7,363 nucleotides of DNA from Rubrivivax sp. GTDB taxonomy: Bacteria > Pseudomonadota > Gammaproteobacteria > Burkholderiales > Burkholderiaceae. The number at the start of each line of letters is the position of its first letter. The first letter of the stretch is position 1. Position numbers and translations under genes: made by a program. The stretch lies in contig SEEY01000184.1 in NCBI GenBank assembly GCA_004211235.1, positions 1-7,363 on the forward strand, given 5' to 3'. A model generated the notes under the pieces. The model was given only the letters and a program-made list of their open reading frames with translations, did not search any database and was not told the origin of the DNA. Below are positions 1 through 5,521 of this stretch, piece after piece.

Positions 1-2
1 AG

Positions 3-1346
3 ACCTGGCTGCGCACGGTCGGCGCCGATGGCAAGCGGCCGCTGGTACTGGTCGCTGCGTCCGGCGGCGCCTCGCGGGCGGCGTACTGGAGCAGCGCTGC
101 GCTGGCTCGCATGCAGGCGCTCGGCGAGGAGGAAGGCGTCAACTTCGCCGACGCCGTCTTCGCCGTGAGCGGCACCTCGGGCGGCGCTCTCGGTGCCAGC
201 ACCTTTGTCGCGGCTGTCGACGCCCGCCGCCAAGCCGTGGACGCTGCCGCCTGCACGCCCTGGAAGCTGGTGCGCGACTTCACCGGCCGCGACCACCTCG
301 CCGCCCCGGTCGGTGCCATGCTCTACGCCGACATGGCCCAGCGCTTCCTGCCCTTCGCCATCCCCGCCGCGGACCGCTCGCTGGCGCTCGAAGGCGTCTG
401 GACACGCGACTGGGCGCGCAGCCTGGCCGGCCAGTGCGCGGCGCGGCCAACTGCGCAGGCCAACCCCTGGGGCGAGCCGGTGACGGCCCTGCACGGCCGC
501 GCGACGGACGCCCAGTGGCTGCCGCTGCTGGCCCTGAACAGCACGGCGCTGGCGCGCGGCCAGCGCGTGCACCAGGCCGATTTCCTGCTGCCCGGCAGCG
601 ACGGGCTCGATCTGCTGGACCCGTCCCTCGGCCTGGATGTCGACCGCCTCACGCTCGCGCAGGCAGTGCACAACAGCGCCCGCTTCCCCTACATCAGCCC
701 GGCGTCGGCGGTGTTCTTCAAGGAGGCCCACAAGGACGAGGAGACCGGTGACGTCGGTGCCGTCTGGGACCGGCTGGGCGATGGCGGCTACGTGGAGGCG
801 AGCGCGACGCTGATGCTGTCCGACCTGCTGCGCGACCTGGAAGCCAGCGGCCGGCTGAAGCCCTGCAAGCCCGAGGACGACTGCGCCGGCCAGGGCATCC
901 TCGACCGCTCGCGGCTGCGCCTGCTGCTGCTCGTCAATAGCCCGTCCGAAGTAGACGACTGGCTGTGCCGCGATGCGCCGCAGGCCGCCGATGCCCCGCC
1001 GGTGGACAGCCGCCGCTACCGCGCACGTGAGCTGCACCTGGATGAAGTGCGAGCGCCGCTGGTGGGCGTCCTGAACGGCAACGGCGCCCGCGGCACGGAC
1101 TCGACCATCGAGCTGATCAAGCGCGTCGGCGGCTGCGGCCAGGTGGCCGAACTGCGCCTGCCCGCAGTGAAAGGCCAGCGCCCGCCGTCGATGAACTGGA
1201 TGCTGAACAGCGCGTCGCGCGACTTCATCGACGCCGCGCTGCTGCAGCAACTGCCGGTCGCCGATGCGGGCGTCGGCCCGGCGCAGGCGCAGCTGAACGC
1301 CCATCTGCGCCAGGCCAGGCGCTGGCTGCTGCTCATGAAGCCATGA
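3..1346 (+). CDS. Patatin-like phospholipase family protein (5' end outside window)
   Basis: Probable lipid acyl hydrolase with a Ser-Asp dyad; the substrate is unknown. The reading frame is open from base 3 with no start before Met at 111, and the residues before that Met already carry family sequence, so the gene begins outside the window. A Gly-rich oxyanion-type stretch (SGGASRAA, about bases 60-83) is followed by the nucleophile elbow GTSGG, with Ser encoded at 177-179. The catalytic Asp lies in a DGG motif at 780-788. About 200 residues separate Ser and Asp. The visible part is 447 residues, long for a bare patatin domain. Counting from Met 111 there are six cysteines (residues 48, 109, 252, 258, 286, 342), which hints at disulfides and an extracytoplasmic location. 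That is inference, because any signal or membrane segment would be off the left edge. The family assignment is fairly sure; the biological role is not. Confidence 0.8.
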   Translation, partial: TWLRTVGADGKRPLVLVAASGGASRAAYWSSAALARMQALGEEEGVNFADAVFAVSGTSGGALGASTFVAAVDARRQAVDAAACTPWKLVRDFTGRDHLAAPVGAMLYADMAQRFLPFAIPAADRSLALEGVWTRDWARSLAGQCAARPTAQANPWGEPVTALHGRATDAQWLPLLALNSTALARGQRVHQADFLLPGSDGLDLLDPSLGLDVDRLTLAQAVHNSARFPYISPASAVFFKEAHKDEETGDVGAVWDRLGDGGYVEASATLMLSDLLRDLEASGRLKPCKPEDDCAGQGILDRSRLRLLLLVNSPSEVDDWLCRDAPQAADAPPVDSRRYRARELHLDEVRAPLVGVLNGNGARGTDSTIELIKRVGGCGQVAELRLPAVKGQRPPSMNWMLNSASRDFIDAALLQQLPVADAGVGPAQAQLNAHLRQARRWLLLMKP

Positions 1347-1378
1347 CACGCTTGCAGGCCACAATGCCGGCCGCATGA
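1343..1378 (+). other. 11-codon mini-ORF bridging the patatin-like and VanZ-like genes
   Basis: An ATG at 1343 opens a reading frame (MTRLQATMPAA) that closes with TGA at 1376-1378. Its start overlaps the stop of the patatin-like gene in an ATGA (1343-1346), and its stop overlaps the start of the VanZ-like gene in a second ATGA (1375-1378). It therefore fills the 28-bp gap exactly. The VanZ-like ATG has no good Shine-Dalgarno sequence, so terminating ribosomes could be handed on through this mini-cistron. This is a possible coupling device; chance is also plausible in such a short frame. No protein function is proposed. Confidence 0.25.
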
Positions 1379-1776
1379 ACCGTCTGCTGTCACTCTTCAC
1401 CGCCCCCGAACGCCGCCTGCTGTGGCGCGCGCTGCTCGGGCTGCTGCTGGTCGTCATCACCTTTCTGGCTTTGTCGCCGGCGCCGCCCAAGACCGTCGAC
1501 CTGGGGTGGGACAAGGCCAACCATGCGCTGGCCTTCGGGTCGCTGGCCTTCAGCGCCGTCTGGGCCCTGTGGCCGCAGCCGCGCCGGTGGGGCTGGCTGG
1601 TCCTGGCGCTGCTCGCCTACGGTATCGGCATCGAGATCGCCCAGAGCTTCCTGCCGCCGCGCGAAGCCGACTGGCATGACGTGGTGGCCGACAGCCTGGG
1701 CATCGCGCTCGGCCTGCTGGCCGCCTGGCCCATCAGCTGGCTGAGCCGTGCCGCCGCAGGGGCGGCTGCAGACTAG
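1375..1776 (+). CDS. VanZ-like family membrane protein
   Basis: Small integral membrane protein of 133 residues, a normal size for a single VanZ-like domain. Four hydrophobic segments are visible at about residues 17-35, 49-67, 72-91 and 104-123. The conserved polar signature of the family is present: DKANH at 46-50, the pair Glu87/Gln90, and the READWHD block at 96-102 followed by Asp106. The founding member, VanZ, gives low-level teicoplanin resistance in enterococci. Most chromosomal proteobacterial relatives have no known function, so resistance should not be assumed. The gene starts 28 bp after the patatin-like stop and probably shares its transcript. The only ATG that keeps the first membrane segment is at 1375; the bases before it hold no strong Shine-Dalgarno match. 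The C-terminal tail is Ala-rich. Confidence 0.87.
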   Translation: MNRLLSLFTAPERRLLWRALLGLLLVVITFLALSPAPPKTVDLGWDKANHALAFGSLAFSAVWALWPQPRRWGWLVLALLAYGIGIEIAQSFLPPREADWHDVVADSLGIALGLLAAWPISWLSRAAAGAAAD

Positions 1777-1802
1777 GGGCCTGTCCTACAGTCAATGCCC
1801 CT
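1775..1802 (+). other. Bulged hairpin over the VanZ-like stop codon, upstream of egtB
   Basis: Bases 1775-1784 (AGGGGCCTGT) can pair with 1788-1791 (ACAG) and 1797-1802 (GCCCCT). This gives ten base pairs, a three-base loop (CCT) and a five-base bulge (TCAAT) on the 3' side. It starts inside the TAG stop of the VanZ-like gene. No T-run follows, so it is not a standard intrinsic terminator. It could limit read-through into egtB, stabilise the upstream mRNA 3' end, or be incidental in GC-rich DNA. Confidence 0.35.
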
Positions 1803-1846
1803 GCACTGACATACCGTTGGCAGCAGATTGCGATACGGTGCCATCC

Positions 1847-3001
1847 ATGCCGAACGCCCCGCTGCCGGACCTGCTCCGCGCCACCCGCGCCCACTCGCTG
1901 ACCCTGGCCGCCCCGCTGTCCGACGAGGATGCGCAGTTGCAGTCCATGCCCGACGCCAGCCCGGCGAAGTGGCATCTCGCCCACACGACCTGGTTTTTCG
2001 AGACGATGGTGCTGGCGCCCTTTCTGCCCGGCTACCGCGTTTTCGACGATCGCTGGCCGCGGCTCTTCAATTCCTACTATGAAGCCCTCGGCCCGCGCCA
2101 CGCGCGCCCGCAGCGTGGCCTGCTGAGCCGCCCCCGGCTGGATGAGGTCAAGGCCTACCGCCGCCACGTCGACGCGGCGCTTGCCGACCTGCTGCCCGGC
2201 GCGCCCGCTGCGGCGCTCGAACTCATCGAGCTGGGCTGCCATCACGAACAGCAGCACCAGGAGCTGCTGCTGACCGACATCCTGCACGCCTTCTCCTGCA
2301 ACCCGCTGCTGCCCGCCTACGACGCGGCTGCACCGGCCGACGTACCCGCCCCGGGGCAGGCCTGGCTTGACCATGCCGGCGGCATCGTCGACATCGGCCA
2401 CGGCGGCGATGGCTTCGCCTTCGACAACGAAGGACCGCGGCATCAGGCGCTGCTGACGCCTTTCCAGATCAGCAACCGCCTGGTCACCTGCGGCGAGTTC
2501 GCCGAGTTCATCGACGCAGGCGGCTACCGCGAGCCGCTGCTGTGGTTGTCCGACGGCTGGGCCACCGTGCAGGCCCAGGGCTGGCAGCGGCCGGCCTACT
2601 GGCTGCAGGACGGCAGCGTCTTCGGCCTGCACGGGGTGCAGCCGCTGGACCGGGACGCGCCCGTCATGCAGCTGAGCTTCTACGAAGCCTGCGCGTTCGC
2701 GGAATGGGCCGGCGCCCGGCTGCCGACTGAATTCGAATGGGAAGCGGCATGCGGCTTGCCAGGGTTCGCGCAGGCCGCCGACCAGGCCTGGCAATGGACA
2801 CGCTCCAGCTATGCGCCCTACCCCGGCTTCAAGCCCGCGGCGGGCGCAGTCGGTGAATACAACGGCAAGTTCATGGTCGGCCAGCAGGTGCTGCGCGGCG
2901 GCAGCCTCGCCACGCCGCCCGGGCATACACGGCCGAGCTACCGCAACTTTTTTCCGCCAGCAGCACGCTGGCAATTCAGTGGACTGAGGCTCGCAAGATG
3001 A
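1847..3001 (+). CDS. egtB: EgtB, hercynine oxygenase / sulfoxide synthase of ergothioneine biosynthesis
   Basis: Cytoplasmic non-haem iron enzyme that uses O2 to join hercynine to a thiol donor, forming the sulfoxide precursor of ergothioneine. The N-terminal DinB-like domain (about residues 8-155) carries the expected iron ligands: His46 in HLAH (43-46), and His133 and His137 in HEQQH. The C-terminal formylglycine-generating-enzyme-like domain (about 175-384) contains GGYREP (225-230), RLPTEFEWEAA (291-301), WQWTRSSY (316-323), GEYNGKFM (336-343), LRGGS (349-353) and the closing RNFFPP/WQFSGLRLA block (366-383). Tyr77-Tyr78 in NSYYEALG resembles the Tyr pair I recall from the cysteine-using EgtB branch. 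The ATG at 1847 gives 384 residues, slightly short for the family; the loop between the EWEAA and WQW motifs is compact. The frame is open back to 1748, but that extension looks non-homologous and would overlap the VanZ-like gene. A weak GGTG at 1837-1840 could serve as ribosome site. The stop overlaps the egtD start (ATGA). Confidence 0.94.
   Translation: MPNAPLPDLLRATRAHSLTLAAPLSDEDAQLQSMPDASPAKWHLAHTTWFFETMVLAPFLPGYRVFDDRWPRLFNSYYEALGPRHARPQRGLLSRPRLDEVKAYRRHVDAALADLLPGAPAAALELIELGCHHEQQHQELLLTDILHAFSCNPLLPAYDAAAPADVPAPGQAWLDHAGGIVDIGHGGDGFAFDNEGPRHQALLTPFQISNRLVTCGEFAEFIDAGGYREPLLWLSDGWATVQAQGWQRPAYWLQDGSVFGLHGVQPLDRDAPVMQLSFYEACAFAEWAGARLPTEFEWEAACGLPGFAQAADQAWQWTRSSYAPYPGFKPAAGAVGEYNGKFMVGQQVLRGGSLATPPGHTRPSYRNFFPPAARWQFSGLRLAR
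2986..2989 (+). promoter_or_regulatory. Ribosome binding site of egtD
   Basis: GAGG lies eight bases before the egtD ATG at 2998, inside the last codons of egtB. Together with the ATGA overlap it fixes the egtD start and points to translational coupling between the two genes. Confidence 0.6.
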
Positions 3002-3969
3002 AACCAGGAATCGAATGGCGCCAGCCCCGCGCCGCGGCTGAAAACGAACAATTCGCGGCCGACCTGCATGCAGCGCTGAGCCGCACGCCCAAGGCGATCT
3101 CGCCGAAATACTTCTACGACGAAACGGGCTCGAAGCTGTTCGAGCAGATCTGCGACCTCCCCGAGTACTACCCGACCCGGACCGAGCTGAGCCTGCTCCA
3201 GGCCCACGCGCACGACATGGCCGCGCAATTCGGCGGTGGCGTGCAGCTCGTGGAGTACGGCGCCGGCGCGCTGCGCAAGGTGCGGCTTCTGCTCGACGCG
3301 ATGCCGCGCGACAGCGTGCAGTTCATCCCGGTCGACATCTCCGGCCCGCACCTGCTGGCAGCCTGTGACGGCCTCGCGGGTGACTACCCCGGCCTGGCCA
3401 TCCATCCGCTGGTGGCCGACTTCACACGCCAGCACACGCTGCCGGCCTGCCCGCGCGGCAGTAGGCGCGTGGGTTTCTTTCCCGGCTCCAGCATCGGCAA
3501 TTTCACGCCCAGCGAGGCGGACGCCTTCCTGCGCCTGGCGGCGGCCGAACTGGCCGGTGGCGGGCTGCTGATCGGCATCGACCTGGTCAAGGACCAGGAC
3601 GTGCTGCACGACGCCTACAACGACGCGGAAGGCGTGACGGCCGCCTTCAACATGAACCTGCTCGAGCGGGCGCGTCGCGAGCTGGGCGCCGAATTCCCGA
3701 TGGACGGTTTCCAGCACCTGGCCTTCTACAACCCGGCCTACCGTCGCATCGAGATGCACCTGCGCGCCACCCAGCCGCTAGAACTGCGCCTGGGCGGCGA
3801 GGCCTATAACTTCAACGAAGGCGAGACGCTGCACACGGAGAACTCGCACAAGTACACGGTCGAGGGCTTCCAGGCGCTCGCTGCCCGTGCCGGGTTCACG
3901 CCGGGCAAGGTGTGGACGGACCCGAATCGGTGGTTTGCGGTGCTGTGGCTGGAGGCATCCGGCGCTTGA
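2998..3969 (+). CDS. egtD: EgtD, L-histidine N-alpha-methyltransferase
   Basis: SAM-dependent enzyme that adds three methyl groups to the alpha-amino group of histidine, giving hercynine, the substrate of EgtB. At 323 residues it has the normal family length. Family blocks appear in order: PKYFYDETGSKLFEQIC (36-52), the EYYPTRTE segment (56-63), the SAM-binding motif EYGAGALRKVRLLLDA (86-101), PVDIS (111-115), FFPGSSIGNF (160-169), DLVKD (195-199) with the AYND/GVTAAFN block (206-218), RIEMHL (250-255) and ENSHKY (281-286). Tyr40, Asn168, Glu281 and Ser283 fall where the mycobacterial enzyme has its histidine-binding Tyr39, Asn166, Glu282 and Ser284 (recalled, not aligned). The start is set by the ATGA overlap with egtB and the GAGG before it. 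The gene ends 24 bp from the convergent urtE. Nothing looks damaged. Confidence 0.95.
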   Translation: MKPGIEWRQPRAAAENEQFAADLHAALSRTPKAISPKYFYDETGSKLFEQICDLPEYYPTRTELSLLQAHAHDMAAQFGGGVQLVEYGAGALRKVRLLLDAMPRDSVQFIPVDISGPHLLAACDGLAGDYPGLAIHPLVADFTRQHTLPACPRGSRRVGFFPGSSIGNFTPSEADAFLRLAAAELAGGGLLIGIDLVKDQDVLHDAYNDAEGVTAAFNMNLLERARRELGAEFPMDGFQHLAFYNPAYRRIEMHLRATQPLELRLGGEAYNFNEGETLHTENSHKYTVEGFQALAARAGFTPGKVWTDPNRWFAVLWLEASGA

Positions 3970-3975
3970 AGCTGC

Positions 3976-3993
3976 GGGCGCCGCGCGCCGCCC
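3976..3993. terminator. GC palindrome between convergent egtD and urtE, weak terminator candidate
   Basis: The 24-bp gap between the two stop codons holds GGCGC-CGC-GCGCC (3977-3989), a five-base-pair stem with a three-base loop. Alternatively GGGCG (3976-3980) can pair with CGCCC (3989-3993). Neither strand has a T-run after the stem, so the classic intrinsic pattern is absent. Its position between convergent genes is the main reason to list it. Confidence 0.22.
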
Positions 3994-4698
3994 TCAGATC
4001 GCCAGCCGCTCCCGCACGCCATCCGCCGCCATGTCCTTGCCCCGGCCGCGCATGACGATCTCGCCGCGCTGCATCAGCAGGTACTGGTCGGCCAGTTCCT
4101 CGCAGAAATCGTAGAACTGCTCCACCAGCACGACGCACAGGCCCTTGTCGTGAGCGAGATGCTGGATGACGCGGCCGATGTCCTGGATGACGTTGGGCTG
4201 GATGCCTTCGGTCGGTTCGTCCAGCAGCAGCACCTTCGGGCCGGGCGCGAGGGCGCGGGCAATGGCGAGCTGTTGCTGCTGGCCACCGGACAGGTCGCCG
4301 CCACGCCGGCCCCGCATCTTGTCGAGCACCGGGAACAGCTCGAACAGCTCCTTCGGCAGCGGCGTGCCAGCGGGCTGGCTGGACAGGCCCATCTGCAGGT
4401 TCTCCATCACCGTGAGGCGGCCGAAGATCTCGCGGCCCTGGGGCACATAGCCCAGGCCGGCGCGCACGCGCTGGTGCGTCTTGAGCTTGTCGATGTTGTC
4501 GCCGGCCAGCGTGATGCTGCCGGACGTGACGGGCACGACGCCCATCAGGCTCTTCAGCAGCGTCGTCTTGCCGACGCCGTTGCGACCCATGACCACGGTG
4601 ATCTCGCCCGGCTTCAGGTCGAAGCTGAGGCCGCGCAGGATGTGCGAGCCGCCGTAGTGCTTGTGCAGGTCCTGGACGGTCAACAGGTCATCGGCCAA
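3994..4698 (-). CDS. urtE: UrtE, urea ABC transporter ATP-binding subunit
   Basis: One of the two cytoplasmic ATPases that drive the UrtABCDE urea importer, a member of the branched-chain amino acid type (LivF-like) subfamily. In 234 residues it has Walker A GRNGVGKT (38-45), Q-loop Gln87 in VPQGRE, the signature LSGGQ (136-140) followed by QQQLAIARAL, and Walker B VLLLDEP (156-162). The usual switch His is replaced by Gln194 in VEQ, as is normal for LivF/UrtE proteins. The segments YGGSHILRG (15-23) and LLDEPTEGIQPN (158-169) are typical of UrtE. The chosen start is a TTG at 4698, overlapping the end of urtD by 11 bases, because GAGG sits six bases before it. In-frame CTG (4686) and TTG (4683) are alternatives that would give a protein beginning near LTVQDL; no in-frame ATG lies nearby. 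It is the last gene of the operon seen here. Confidence 0.93.
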   Translation of the reverse strand: MADDLLTVQDLHKHYGGSHILRGLSFDLKPGEITVVMGRNGVGKTTLLKSLMGVVPVTSGSITLAGDNIDKLKTHQRVRAGLGYVPQGREIFGRLTVMENLQMGLSSQPAGTPLPKELFELFPVLDKMRGRRGGDLSGGQQQQLAIARALAPGPKVLLLDEPTEGIQPNVIQDIGRVIQHLAHDKGLCVVLVEQFYDFCEELADQYLLMQRGEIVMRGRGKDMAADGVRERLAI

Positions 4699-5521
4699 GG
4701 TACACCTCGATCACTTTTTCATCCGACTGAACGGTCGCCATCGTGCCTTCCGCCAGTGTCTTGCCTTCATGCAGGACCGTGACCGTGCGATGCGCGCCTG
4801 CAAGCGCCGCAACGAAGTTCATGTCGTGCTCCACCACCACGAGCGAATGCTTGCCTTCCAGGCTCAGGAAGAGCTCGGCGGTGCGCTCGGTTTCCTCGTC
4901 GGTCATGCCGGCGACGGGTTCGTCCAGCAGCAGCAGCTTGGGGTCCTGCGCCAGCAACATGCCGATCTCCAGCCACTGCTTCTGGCCGTGGCTGAGGAGC
5001 CCGGCGACGCGGCCCTGCTCGTCGGCGAGATGGACCGTCTTCAGCAATTCGCCGAGGCGGTCACGCTGTCCGCCGCTGAGCTTCGCCCGCATGGCAAAAC
5101 GCGCACGCCGGTCACCGGCCAAGGCCAGCTCCAGGTTCTCAGTGACTGTCAGCGCCTCGAACACCGTCGGCTTCTGGAACTTGCGGCCGATGCCCGAACG
5201 GGCGATCTGCTGCTCGTTCATCAGGCGCAGGTTGAGGTTGCTGCCGAAGTAGACGCGGCCGCTGTCGGGCCGGGTCTTGCCGGTGATGCAGTCCATCGTC
5301 GTCGTCTTGCCGGCGCCGTTGGGGCCGATGACGCAACGCAGTTCGCCCACGCCGACGGTGAAGCTCAGGCCGCCCAGCGCCTGGAAGCCGTCGAAGGCGA
5401 CCTTGAGGTCTTCCACGTACAGGGCCACACCCTGGTTGAAAACCGGCTCGCCGGAGGTGGCGATGCTGGTGATGGCGCGGGCGCGCGTCTCGGCGCCCGC
5501 TTCAAGCAACTCTGGAGTCAT
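4688..5521 (-). CDS. urtD: UrtD, urea ABC transporter ATP-binding subunit
   Basis: Second ATPase of the urea importer (LivG-like). The protein has 277 residues. About 33 N-terminal residues rich in Ala, Thr and Glu precede the ATPase domain. Walker A is GPNGAGKT (66-73), the Q-loop is Gln116 in GRKFQKPTVFE (112-122), the signature is LSHGQ (176-180) followed by KQWLEIGMLL, Walker B is LLLLDEP (196-202) with VAGMTDEET after it, and the switch is His232. The FQKPTVFE and LSHGQKQWLEIGM blocks are hallmarks of UrtD rather than LivG. The frame stays open upstream to 5800, but the ATG at 5521 is chosen because it overlaps the urtC stop as ATGA, has AAGAGG eight bases before it, and the longer form would only translate urtC out of frame. 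LSGGQ at 148-152 is not the functional signature. Confidence 0.95.
   Translation of the reverse strand: MTPELLEAGAETRARAITSIATSGEPVFNQGVALYVEDLKVAFDGFQALGGLSFTVGVGELRCVIGPNGAGKTTTMDCITGKTRPDSGRVYFGSNLNLRLMNEQQIARSGIGRKFQKPTVFEALTVTENLELALAGDRRARFAMRAKLSGGQRDRLGELLKTVHLADEQGRVAGLLSHGQKQWLEIGMLLAQDPKLLLLDEPVAGMTDEETERTAELFLSLEGKHSLVVVEHDMNFVAALAGAHRTVTVLHEGKTLAEGTMATVQSDEKVIEVYLGR
4703..4708 (-). promoter_or_regulatory. Ribosome binding site deciding the urtE TTG start
   Basis: On the - strand GAGGTG (4708 down to 4703) precedes the TTG at 4698-4696 by four bases, or six counted from GAGG. It lies within the Glu-Val codons near the end of urtD. It is the main support for TTG 4698 over the later non-ATG starts. 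Confidence 0.5.

Noticed and set aside
1781..1791. CTGT-CCT-ACAG as a possible LexA-type operator
   Set aside because: The half-sites are three bases apart, whereas the LexA box of the CTGT/ACAG type needs eight; it is better explained as the tip of the hairpin.
1748..1846. Longer egtB start at 1748, adding 33 residues
   Set aside because: The extension overlaps the VanZ-like gene, spans the hairpin and resembles nothing in the EgtB family, which normally starts near the PLPDLLRATR segment. GTG at 1838 remains a minor alternative.
1733..2974. 413-codon open frame on the - strand opposite egtB
   Set aside because: It mirrors egtB, whose iron ligands and domain motifs are intact. Its translation is low-complexity Ala/Gly/Arg/Gln sequence with no recognisable domain. 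Long antisense frames are expected in DNA this GC-rich.
2938..3759. 273-codon open frame on the - strand opposite egtD
   Set aside because: It lies wholly opposite egtD and the end of egtB and has no family motifs; it is a shadow of GC-rich codon use.
4117..4119. Missing switch-loop His in UrtE (Gln194)
   Set aside because: Gln at this position is normal for the LivF/UrtE branch, so it is not a defect.
5066..5080. LSGGQ-like sequence in UrtD residues 148-152, about 28 residues before LSHGQ, as a possible second ABC signature
   Set aside because: UrtD proteins commonly have a similar RLSGEQRDR-type segment here; the true signature is LSHGQ at 176-180, close before Walker B.
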